Both the position numbers and the translations under genes were made by a program. This document shows positions 44,233-54,641 of a stretch of DNA of 64,000 bases, in pieces. The DNA comes from Nitzschia sp. DOCU1 (taxonomy: Eukaryota > Bacillariophyta > Bacillariophyceae > Bacillariales > Bacillariaceae): positions 3,472,001-3,536,000 of the forward strand of contig OX595989.1 in NCBI GenBank assembly GCA_951394045.1, given 5' to 3'. The notes beneath the pieces were generated by a model. It had not been told where the DNA came from. It made no database searches and was given only the letters and a program-made list of their open reading frames with translations. Position 1 is the stretch's first letter. Each line of letters opens with the position of its first letter.

Positions 44233-46385
44233 TCATTTTCTTGCGGCTCCGTTTTGAAATCGTTCAATTTCTCCAGGGATTCCCTGACATTGTTGGCGCA
44301 ACTCATTCACTTGGTCTCGAAGGTAGTTTTCTCCCCCCATGACCAAATAGTTATCCAGCAACTCTTCACCCTTGGAAATATCTCGATTGGCTCGAGTAAT
44401 GGCAGCATAGAACATGGCAAATCGCTCATCCATGGGATCGTACACGTCATCGTCCAAACCCAAGGACTTGTCGGGTGGTTGATCTAAATCTATCGAGAAC
44501 TCGTCAACACCTCCAGGAAGGGGCCTTCCAACATTAAAAGTAGAATTGCAACCATGGTTCGCAAAGGTCAGCTTATCCGAATCGACCGTTACTGCTGGGC
44601 GGCCCTGTGTGTTGAAATAAAGCGACGGAAAAGGAAAAAAGAACGACAAAAGAAAATGAGCAGAATTCGGACTAAACGTGACTTTTCCATGAGACATGAT
44701 CTTTCACTCACAAATACTTCATTATAAAATCCGTAGCCATCAAAGTAGTGCACCAAAGGCTCCGACGTCTTTTCTGCAATGAGATTTTTGTCGATTAGCT
44801 CATCGGAGACTTGGAACGTCGTCCAAGGAACTCGAACTGCGTGGCTAGACGTCAAGAGACAAAAATAGCTTCCTTTGGGTGCATCCTCCAACGTAAAGAC
44901 ACCACGACCTGCATATGGTCCACCAATGGAACTAGGCTTGACTTGTAGTTGATCCACATTGGCAACGTACGGATCCAATGCATATTGTTCGAGCTCGATT
45001 TCATTACACTTGTCGCCGTATTCTACTTGACAATATATTCGTGCACTTTTGCGGGATGGGTAAGAAAAGGTTGTCATGGTCGGTCCATCAAATACGTGAA
45101 GAAAACGACCGTCGTGTTGGTCGTCGTCAAGGATATGCCGCTGCCGTAATCGCAACGTATATTCAGCTTCATTCATATGCCAAAAAGCAAATGTGGTCCA
45201 ATTTTTGAAGGCCACTGCAAAATAATAGATTGGCAAAGGCGACGACGACGGCAATTTTGATGAGCTGCCTATTGAGGCTCGGTAGTCGGTGATCTTGGCG
45301 TAGTATCCCGGACGGTCTAGGTTGTGTCGGATTGTTTCAAGACGATTGTAATCATGTCGGCCACGAAGAGCTGTAACCAATATCCCATTTTCATCATCAA
45401 GAATATCCTTCCAAAATCCAGATCCAATCGTTGTATCCGTGGCATTATCGTCGCCGGATCTTTCTTCTGACGAAACCGCAACTTGGTGTGCGTCCCGAAT
45501 GATGCTATCATTATCCAGAATCACAACATTGAATTTTTGTCTCGAGTGTGTCCAATTAGCGCCCTTCTCCTGAACAAGACTTGACGACGACAATGAGGAA
45601 GAATATCTCACAACCTCTATTCTTGGTCGGTGCGTCGCATCATCGCTGGCAGATGCCGCCCAAGAGGGCATGACGCAGTTTTGTTGGTGCGTTGTTAAAG
45701 TAGCCGTATCAGCAGTCGACTCACAATAAGATTCTGAATCCGAAGGACAACTATTAGTCGCAGCTTGTTGATCTTGTTGGTCGCCATCTGGATAGTCAGC
45801 AAAGATGGTAATAGCTTCGACAATACTCGAGTACTGAAGGACTTGATCGACAATCGCCGTCGCTGTACTGGAAGGGCAAAGGACTGTGCTGCTAGAGCTC
45901 GGCATAAAGATTCCCACGAATTTCGGATTTGGATGAGCCAACAGGGCTGGCTGGACTAATAGTTCCGCGTAGATTCTAGAGCTCAGTTGCAAATCACCTT
46001 TCTCGCTATGCAGATATGGTGGTGTATTGGATGGTGTTGATGGATCCTCAAATTCCTTGCTGGTCGTATCCCACGACTTGACTCTGAAGTTCGTCGTTGA
46101 GCTGTGAAATACCGGGGGTCTGTCGGGGCGATCCGCCAATATTAACGCTAGAAGATCTTTATTCATTGTCGCTTGCTTGTCCGCTGACGATTCCCCACCG
46201 CCATGGTCGTCTAGCTTCTTGTCACCCTCGTTGGAAAATAATACTCCTCTCTTTTGGGCCAGTCTTCCGGCACTATAGCTTAGCAGAACGGCAACGCCCA
46301 AGGCCACCAAGCAAAGTGTTCGTGATATTCGAATGGATTTGTTCCGCGGAGCCGCCGCATGATGCTTGTCTCTAGATGATTCCAT
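44233..46385 (-). CDS. Membrane-anchored protein with C-terminal SET-like domain
   Basis: There are two exons on the minus strand, 44712-46385 and 44233-44604 (phase-0 GT-AG intron), giving 681 aa. A single N-terminal TM helix (TLCLVALGVAVLLSYSAG, about residues 24-42) after a basic start suggests a type II anchor. The middle (about 60-470) is a poorly conserved, Ser/Asp-rich region with an alpha/beta character and no family I can name. The C-terminal 190 residues resemble a SET domain: PYAGRGVFTLEDAPKGSYF (N-terminal strand), then after the intron TFANHGCNSTFNV, comparable to the NHxCxPN core, and ANRDISKGEELLDNYL, comparable to the xxDIxxGEELxxxY end. SET domains methylate lysines. A lumenal or secretory SET protein is unusual; it may act on non-histone substrates or be inactive. 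Confidence 0.72.
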
Positions 46386-47701
46386 TACCGATCGAATGCT
46401 GCTTTCACATCAATCAGCAAGAGCAGAATGACGATGATATCCTAGTAGCTACAGTGGGTAAACAGAGTTGACGAGACCAGTTCCGATCCTGAAACTTGGG
46501 ATGGCTGGTCGCTTCAAAAGCATCGAGTAGGTGACACATCGAAGACTTCATGAGCCACGTGCCTTCGCATTTCAATAAGCAAAATAAATGCTATGCATCA
46601 TCATCGTCCAGAACGAAAAGTACTCGGACGTTCCCGACCACCGCCAAGAATTATTAGAATTTGAGGAATGGCGAAACGAAGTGGGAGTGAGAGACATCCC
46701 CGTCTGTCAGTCAGGACGGTGTACACCCATCCATTGTGTGCCACGTGGTGCCGACACCCAATCGTGCCAAAGCACGGCGACTACTCGAGATACGGGGTAA
46801 TAATCGTAGAAACAGTACCACCGTGTTAAAACCACGCGTTATTTTGCGGGGTTATTTACGTAGGCTACGTAGCCTCAGTACAATAAAAATTTCGTTGCGT
46901 AAGCACCGCGCGATATTTTCGATGATGGCGGCACCAGGGCAACGTTGAGGACGATTAGAGTCCATGTCGGCCATGTTGTTTATCCCCTTACGTAACGCAA
47001 CAACATCATAATGATATCAAGGCATACCTTGGTGACCGAAGAGGACCAGTCGCTTCGCTCGCCGGAGCGATATCGGCCACATAGAAATAAGTCGAGTGAG
47101 TCTAATAAGCTTTTAGACTCAGTCGACTCGCTTACCACGTAATAATCTATCCGTACTTTCTGCTGCTGCAGATTTTACCATTGCGGACCTTGAAAATTTG
47201 CCGACCTAAAGGTAACTCTACCATCAGAGGTACTTCCAGATGGAGTACGTTACATAGGGTCGGCAAATTTCTTTGAAGGACAGCTTCTATTGAGGGTAGA
47301 GTAACATCGTCGGTAGCTAGCAAAAGCCGCCGATAATTTGGGCGGGAAACGAAAATTTGGGGTGGGCAGGCTCATTTTTTAAAGTCAAGTACCAGCTTCG
47401 TAGGATTCTACAGTTCTAACTTGAAGTACAGCAAGAGCCGTACCGGTAGTATCATGTGCTGTACATACGATACCTCTGCCTGACTTTTGAGCGCCGGGTG
47501 ATGCAACTTCGGTGGAAATATATATGCCGAGATCGCGTGATTCCTGATTTTGCGATATTTGATTCATTATTTATGCTCACCAGATCCCGAAGGTGTGGTT
47601 GCCTCTCGTTGCTACGATCTCCCACGGCGCATCGATATTTGTGATGGATTGACGAGAGTGATAATCTACCGCCACTGTTACTATTACGATAGAAGCAAAG
47701 A
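46386..47701. other. Divergent intergenic region with inverted repeats
   Basis: No gene was seen. Two inverted repeats occur: a near-palindrome around 47091-47127 (GTCGAGTGAGTCTAA...TTTAGACTCAGTCGAC) and a 13-bp pair AAATTTGCCGACC (47194-47206) with GGTCGGCAAATTT (47258-47270). Confidence 0.5.
47194..47270. repeat. Inverted repeat with 13-bp perfect arms
   Basis: Arms AAATTTGCCGACC (47194-47206) and GGTCGGCAAATTT (47258-47270) enclose 51 bp that contain a second, shorter imperfect inversion (GGTAACTCTACC with GGAGTACGTTAC). The stretch could be a small MITE remnant or form an RNA hairpin. It is in the spacer and not near a gene end. Confidence 0.55.
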
Positions 47702-48271
47702 ATGACGCGATTAGTAGTATCGAGAACTCTATGGCCATCGAGTAATAAGAATGGTGCTGCTGGTGGAAGTAGTAGTCCTCGAACCGCGGCGTCGTCACCA
47801 AAAATAAAACAGCTACGAGATGGCGGCTGTCACCCACTTACTGCCCAACTTATGGGTTGCGTCTTTTTCGTTCTCGGGTATTCAGTAGCCTTTTGGACAA
47901 TGCCGTACTACTACCAGCACCAAATGGATCCTCTGAGTTGGCGTTCCGTGGACGACCATCCAAATATAGCGAGTGCTGCATTTCATCACTTTCTCGGTGC
48001 TGGAGGACAACATGACCACGAAAACCCCAGCATGCTGCAACCAGATAAACGTATCGAACAACTCCAACGCTATTACCACGAGTTGATTGAAACTACTCTT
48101 GGAAAGGAACTTGAACTCCAACCCGAAATGACCTGGGAAGAAATGAAACGACTGTTTGAATGTTCATTTGTTTTCAGTGTTCCCTTGGACGATCCACGTC
48201 GGCAATGTCACGTTGTTCCGCAGAATGCAGATCGATTTCCTTTGAAAGAACCCGATAAAGATGCATTTTGA
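47702..48271 (+). CDS. Small single-pass membrane protein, unknown
   Basis: The product has 189 aa from the ATG at 47702. The basic, Ser-rich N-terminus (residues 1-45) leads into one hydrophobic helix (TAQLMGCVFFVLGYSVAFWTMPYYY, about 47-71), then a His-rich soluble region and a helical segment, DKRIEQLQRYYHELIETTLGKEL. The C-terminus has PEMTWEEMKRLFECSFVFSVPLDDPRRQC. It could be a type II ER/Golgi or mitochondrial membrane protein. No family was recognised; the ordered helical C-terminal part supports a real gene. Confidence 0.55.
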   Translation: MTRLVVSRTLWPSSNKNGAAGGSSSPRTAASSPKIKQLRDGGCHPLTAQLMGCVFFVLGYSVAFWTMPYYYQHQMDPLSWRSVDDHPNIASAAFHHFLGAGGQHDHENPSMLQPDKRIEQLQRYYHELIETTLGKELELQPEMTWEEMKRLFECSFVFSVPLDDPRRQCHVVPQNADRFPLKEPDKDAF

Positions 48272-48758
48272 GTAACTCTTGCTGTTGTTGTGTCGATGAT
48301 GGTGCACAAAATGGGCTTCAACAACGAGGATACCATGAATCATTTGCTCTCAACGTGCCTGGTTCTTGAGGACGGATAATTGCTGCTGACATGGGGACCT
48401 TGGTGGACGAATGCCACTCAGCCAGCAGCATATCAAATTACCCATCATTACGGGCGATAGTCGGAATCTACTCAGACTCGTTTGACCTACCTCGACGAGG
48501 ATGCAGCAACCACGTCGTTCGAGATGATCTCGCGAGCCGACCTACCGACGTTTGAATGCACGCACGCAACCATCAGTGCATATCGTCTTCTAGAACAAAT
48601 CGAAGTCATAACTTTCTTTTTGGCCGACGGTAGTCTTCTGCTTTTCTTAATAGTTACGAGTTCTTGCGTCCACGTAGACTGCTTCCGCCAGTGGATGGCG
48701 AGGAACCACTACTCGTCGTCGCTGTTGATGATGTTTGCCATCGCCATCCCGCCGCCAG
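48272..48758. other. Convergent intergenic spacer
   Basis: This lies between the small membrane-protein gene and the SPPL gene and should hold both 3' ends. No gene was recognised. Confidence 0.4.
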
Positions 48759-51235
48759 TCATGATTGCCGTTGTTCCTCCGACATGGATTCGTCTTGTTT
48801 GTTCTTTGCCAAAAGTGGCATAATGTCACCACCAGCTTCACTGTCGTCGCCAAGAGGATATTCTTCATTGTCCACCGCAGAATGGTTGCTGTTGCCGCGA
48901 TTAATTTGTAATTCCACAATGGTTGTCCCATCGCCATCGCCTCCACCTTGCTGCTGCTGTTGTTGTGCTCCTCCGCCTCCTGTAGATGACGGTCCAAATA
49001 CAATTTCTTCTGCGGTATCCAAAACTTTGGGCCCTTCCCATAATTGTCGTAGTTCTTGACGTTTATAGCCCAGCACCGTCATGGTCCCCAAACAACACGG
49101 TACCAAATATAAGAGTGCCGGTTGTCCCATACTCATGACATATACTGCAACATTGGCCATGCCCAAACCGATGGCATAGGCCACTACCAGAGGACCAAAA
49201 TACGACGATCGACCCCACGCACTATTGCTGCCATTGCTATTGCCATTTGAGGAACCTGGCGTTGTGGGTGACTCGCCACGATTGCCACTGACAATGGCGA
49301 CCAATGTTTTGGCGGCATCCAAACGAGCGGCAAAACTGAGCAAAAGGCCAGGCACTACACAAAAGCAATAAAAAACGAAACAGCGCAATTGTCAGCCAAG
49401 GTAGCGAGCGGTAGCCGTTCAACACAACGACCTGACCAACTTACACACAATATCTCCCAGTCCCAACAACGACGATCCACCTTCATAATCCCAAAGCCGT
49501 GGAATAGTCAATAACATGGGCAAGGGATCCCCGCCTTGACAATCCTTATCGGACGGATATTTCTCGCAATACAATTCATCGGCTTTGGGTGGTCCTCCTG
49601 ACGTTGCCACGGTAATCATGATACTTTCTTTGAAAAAGTAGGGCGTCACAAAGACAAAGAAAATATCATAGAAAAAGGCTACCAGCAATAGCAGAGAGGC
49701 CACTTGAATGGTATTCAATTGAATCAATGTCAAAAACAAGGTGCACATGCACGCTCCCATGATATCTTGAGTCATCCAAAAAAATGTATATTGCGAAGCT
49801 TGATGTGGCATGGTCCATGCCATGTATAACCACGCCATGCCCCATGTGTATCCCACAATCATGGCCGAGGCGTCAATATTGGAAATACTCGGCACACAAC
49901 TGTCTTCTCCAGTAGCTTTATAAATCCATTGTTTGGGTTTGTTCATCCTTGCAAAGAGACGTTCTACCAAAGGCAAGAGCAATACTTGAATGACGGCATT
50001 GCTACATCCAAAGGCATAAAAGACCTTGACAATATTATAAATCTGCAAAAGAGCGAGTGAGAAAAAGTGAGAAACGACGCCAATGAATGAGTTGCCCCTT
50101 TTGCACGATAATACTGTACCTTGAAATAGAACAGAATAAAGAGACTTGACGATGCCATGACGACAAATCCAACCGCATGAATAGGTTCTAGTTCCAGTGT
50201 TTCTTCTTGCAGAGCCGATCGTTGCGCCAATGGACGTTGTTCCTCGCGACGTTGTTGTTGCCGTGGTTGTCCCGAACGTTGTTCTCGTTCCTGAATGCGA
50301 CGTTTCCACTTGGCAATACCATTATGATAATTCGAGGCCGACAAGTAAGCGGCCATGGTCGCCACGGCGACGCCCAACATCCAAATGACAATACTGGACA
50401 GATTGGCCATGTAGGGAAATCTCCAACGACTTGCAATCGTGGCTTGTAAGGAGGGATCTTTTGCTAGAGCGTCTAGCAACTCTTGTCCTTGTTGCATGGT
50501 CAAAAAGACACTCGGAATAGTAATCGTCTTATTCATGTCGGTATCGGTATACAAGTACAAGTGCAAATCCCAGGCACAACACGCCTGATGATGTTCGTTG
50601 TTGTGTTTCAGGGTCGTATTGCCGGTGAGAAAACAACGACGCGACGCACACGTCTTGTCAAAGTCTGGAGAGTATTTGCGACACAAGTTTTCGTCTGTCC
50701 CACCACTTAGCAAGGGATCATTGTGGTTGGCATTATAGGGCGGTGGCACAAAGCTTAGTTCATTAGAAGGAATCCAAGCCTGGCCGTGGCTACATTCATA
50801 ATCATACTTTGGCAGTGGCCAGATTGTTTCTGTCAGATTGAGAGTGTACCGAGATGCCAAGGTATTATAAATCACAACACCGACAGCCCCTCCTTGTTGA
50901 GCGACCCATACTTTTTTCTCGTAGGTACAATTGCCTCGTGGCACGACTACAATGGAGTGACTCCAGTCGTCTTCTGGCAAGTCACAAAGCAACGAATCTA
51001 CCAGTCGCACTTTGGTGGGCGGCATTTCTTGCCCAGTAGATTTCATGCCCGCTCGAGGTCCAAACCATGCATGAGAAGCTAATAGAGTATGAACAGACTT
51101 GCCAGCAGCATTGCCATGATACAAATCTACTTGAGCCGTCGGAAGGACGGCGCGACTACTCGGAAGGCAGACTAGCAATAGCAGGGCAAGAAGCAAACGT
51201 TGTTGTCGCAACAGCAGCATTGATCGATTCTTCAT
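48759..51235 (-). CDS. Signal peptide peptidase-like (SPPL2-type) intramembrane aspartyl protease
   Basis: I reconstruct three exons on the minus strand: 50120-51235, 49445-50042 and 48759-49354 (GT-AG), giving 769 aa. The start at 51235 gives a signal peptide (MLLLRQQRLLLALLLLVCLPSSRA). The lumenal N-terminal part (to about 280) has a PA-domain character (IVVVPRGNCTYEKKVWVAQQGGAVGVVIYN) and NxS/T sites and paired cysteines, as in SPPL2/SPPL3-plant types. The membrane protease core shows the three hallmarks: YD at about 497-498 (FFYDIFFVF), GLGD at 566-569 (LLGLGDIV, with the codon for the next Leu split by the intron) and QPAL at about 649-652. The C-terminal tail is acidic and Gln/Gly-rich. 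The enzyme should cleave type II membrane proteins or signal peptides within endosomal, vacuolar or ER membranes. Confidence 0.93.
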
Positions 51236-51727
51236 GTTGTCGTCTTTTAACACTTAACACTATCATCAAAGGAAGAATGAATGATAGCGACAATGACATC
51301 CATCACAAAGGATCATCATTGTCGTCGGTCGCGATAAAGACCTCTTCGTCTACCTCCAACGGACCGCTTTGGAGAGAGTAGTGTCGCGCTCGTGACATAC
51401 CAGAAGCGCGCACCCCGGACAAAAGGCCAGACCATACCGGCATGCCGAAGGAAGGGGCTATGTTTACGTCAGCACACAGATTTTTCAGTGTACCATGGAT
51501 GGAGCCAATCAATTGAAGTCCTTTGAGTCTACAAGACGTGCGTCGTCACAGAATTCTTGTAGGGCCATCTGAAATTCGTTTCCCTTCCTCTTGGTTCGTC
51601 ATCGGCATCTCCACATTTTTCGCCTTTTTTCCCATTCAAACTTTCCTGAAACGGTTGCTATTGTTGTAATCGTGATCGTTCCCTCTCTACATTTACATTC
51701 ACTTCTACATTCACAAATACAGCCAGC
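51236..51727. promoter_or_regulatory. Divergent promoter region of 492 bp
   Basis: This is the sole spacer between the start codons of the SPPL gene (minus) and the PUB-domain gene (plus), so it should carry both promoters. No specific element was recognised. Confidence 0.45.
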
Positions 51728-52507
51728 ATGACATTACGATTGTCTTCTTCCACTACATCGTCGTCGTCCTGCGGGAATTCCATTCTGGACCGGCTGGTGC
51801 AAGACACGTCCTTGTCGATACAACAAAAGACGGATTGTGTGAGTCATTTAATTTAGTAGGGCGGACTTGACATTACATTGTCTATACATTTCATGAACGA
51901 TTGAATTGAAACCTCACCTTGCTTATTTATTGACTTGTTTATCTTCTGCTTCTAGTTGAAAACATTGACGGTCATTCTGAAAAATTTGGTCGATCCTCAA
52001 AAATCGTTGGACCTCAAGTATCGCACTTTGAAATTGGAGAATGCCAAATTACAACAAACCTTGTTTTGTGTCAACTATATCCGAGTGGAACTATTGGAAG
52101 GAGCATTAGGATTTGTGCAACAGCAACAACAACAACAAGACAATACACTCGTGCTTCCATTGACTTGTTCTACAAGTATGTTTCCACGACTCTTGCAAGC
52201 CAGTACGGCCGCTTTGGAACAACTATCCTCCGTATCGGTATCGGTATCGGTATCATCCGAGTATCAAAATAAAAAGCCTCGCGTCGAAGAAAAATTGTCG
52301 GAAAAACAAAAGGCACGTCGATTGGCAGAGAAAAAGGCTCAGCTCGAAAAACTCAAGGCAAAGCAAGAACGACAACGCAATTTAACTCTACTCAAAGAAG
52401 ACAAGGCCATGAGAGAATCCGATCCCACGTGGAAACCAGGCGTTTCGGCGGCGTGTACCAAATCGGGATCCAGTATTACCACCTTTCGGGATCGATATGG
52501 GGAATAA
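51728..52507 (+). CDS. PUB-domain protein (p97/Cdc48-binding type)
   Basis: There are two exons, 51728-51838 and 51956-52507 (phase-0 GT-AG intron), giving 220 aa. After a Ser-rich start, about residues 20-110 read as a PUB (PUG) domain: CLKTLTVILKNLVDP, then LDLKYRTLKLENAKLQQTLF, VNYIRVELLEGALGF and a later LVLP strand match the order L-x-TL-x-K-I-L-x-N-I, KYRxI-xxxN and LLxxxGF in peptide:N-glycanase, UBXN6 and RNF31. A poly-Gln stretch interrupts the domain end. The C-terminal half is a basic coiled coil (EKQKARRLAEKKAQLEKLKA) and ends GSSITTFRDRYGE. PUB domains dock on the C-terminal tail of the AAA ATPase p97/Cdc48, linking partners to ubiquitin-dependent degradation. A (GTATCG)n microsatellite at 52231-52252 encodes the VSVSVSVS run. 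Confidence 0.75.
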
Positions 52508-54641
52508 GTGGTGAATCTGTGGGGCTAGTTTGGTGGTCGATGAGATGAAGAAGACGTCCAAGAGGTTGTGTATGTATCACACAACGTTTGTCGAGACGGA
52601 TATACTGTAGCACCAATTTTGTGTTGCAAATGGTCATTTGGAGGCCATGGCGGTGGATAATTACTCGAGTAGTATTAGTAGTAGACAGATGATGATATCT
52701 GCGTGATTGTTTGATGCACCAGCAGCAGATTTGTAGAAACACGCGGAGAAAAGAGGGGGTCTAGATAACGACGTCTATGGCTACAAGCTACATACTGAAT
52801 ATCGAACTTGTTAGCTTCACCTTGGGATGGTTACTGAGCCCCACCACTACGTCAAAGTTGTTCGCCCGGCGGAGAGCTCCTCTACCCACATACGGGAGGG
52901 AGATCCGCCTACTAGTAGATTTATCATCTATCGGTATTCATCGAACCGATTAGCTTAATTTGTCCACGCAACATGCACCAATACGACAACGACGACAACC
53001 AATGCCAATCGGCACAACAAGGAACAATTTGGAGACACGACCTTTCAACTCTATCATTCGTGGTGGTCATATGTAGGCCTTTCGTGTGACGCGGCTGAGT
53101 AGCAAAGAAGCGATTGGGGCCAGCGTGTCGCTAGGTACCGCGCCATCCTCCAGTGGCGGTGGCGGAGGAATGGGTCATGGCAGTCCTGCTGGCTGCTGGT
53201 GGTTTGGATGATATTTTACGAACCAAGAAGTGCTGGCCGTCGTGCAAAATTGATTGGTTGGGTGGGTCTCCTCCGAGTGTTGACTAGCTGTAATAATAGT
53301 TGTGGAAGCATCATCATGATCAGTCTGCTACTACCACTAAGTACGATTCAACATCAACTCTTCTTCTTGTGGCTGCTGTCGCCATCTCCCGGCGTGGTCG
53401 TGGTGACTATATCGGCGAATTCAATCTCTTGAGTAGCGTAAACAAAACAGTATCTGTCGCCCGACTCCTTTCTTCAGTCCTATGTAGAGATAGCTATGTG
53501 GACGCCAAGCAATGCAGCTTTTTAACAGCTATGTAGACGCTATGTCTACTAGTAGCTCTAGTTGTGAAATGCAACATTTCATAGCTGCGATGCCTGCGTG
53601 TGAGCGGGCGGACATTGCTGGAGAGCGGACCCATTGGACTATTTTGACCCAACGTACCTGAAAAGGTACTCTGCCGACACACCATAGTTGCAGTCATTGG
53701 CAGTCTTCGTCGTCATGGTGAGCTCGCTTCTGCCGATAAGTTTTAATAGAAGACCGAAACGGAATGCGACAAATAGCAACCAATCAATCATCATCGCTTT
53801 GTTCGACGACAAGGACCGGACTCGAAAGGATTAACAAACGAAGACTAGAAGTTGCTTGGGCCTGATGACTTTTCCATCCGACGAAATCACTAAAAAACCA
53901 CCTTCAACCAAAAACCGACCATGGCCCACTTTTGGAATCAATCCTGTGACAGCCCCTATTGCTTTCAGGCCTTGATTCGTAGCTAGACGGGTTATTAAAG
54001 ACCTCCCTGAACAGACTTGAGCAAGTAGCGTTGTTAAAATCGGCCTACAGCAGTTGCCATCATCTTGCCAAAAAGCTCCATTCGAACGACCGCAAGTGAG
54101 AAGGAACTCCTTTATTGCATCAGTCTTCGCGACGATGAAAATGCGAACGATGCTTTCTGCACATGACAAAGGGGATGTCAACAGCAACGTCTTATCCCCC
54201 AGGCTGCGCGAGTATTAGTTCGGAGCCCCGCGTCATTGTCCAATCTGCCGTGTGGGCAATATTCTGGCTTTTCAATTCGCAAGTAATTTGTCTGCATATG
54301 CCAACGTTTCTACTATTCTCTCGAAATGCGAAGCCGACTTGTTAGAATGGGATGCGAATACCTGTCGAGACGTGATTGACTCTAGTAGATGAGACGCCTT
54401 CTGGTAGACTTCTGTTGCTTAGGCCTTACGGGTCTGCTATTAGATAGGATGAGAACGGGTTCAATCAATATCGACTCAACAAATCACGCTGTTAAGAGTC
54501 GATGGGAAGCCTTCTGGTGTCATTCTGCTGCGTTGTTGGGTCGCTATCATCAATGCAGAGAACAGGGCGGCGGCTCCGCCGTTGATACTACGGACTCGTC
54601 TCCATAGAAATCAGCAGAAAGAATAACTCAATCAGAGCAAA
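52508..54641. other. Gene-poor region
   Basis: About 2.1 kb holds no gene that I can support. The longest frame, minus 53831-54187 (118 aa), contains MLLTSPLSCAESIVRIF and later LPKVGHGRFLVEGGFLVISS-like text but no family signature; a decayed gene fragment is possible. Short repeats of the type TTAACAGCTATGTAGACGCTATG occur near 53490-53545. Confidence 0.35.

Noticed and set aside
53831..54187. 118-aa minus-strand frame
   Set aside because: It has some protein-like text but no family motif, start context or neighbouring exon. It may be a decayed fragment, but the evidence is too thin to annotate.
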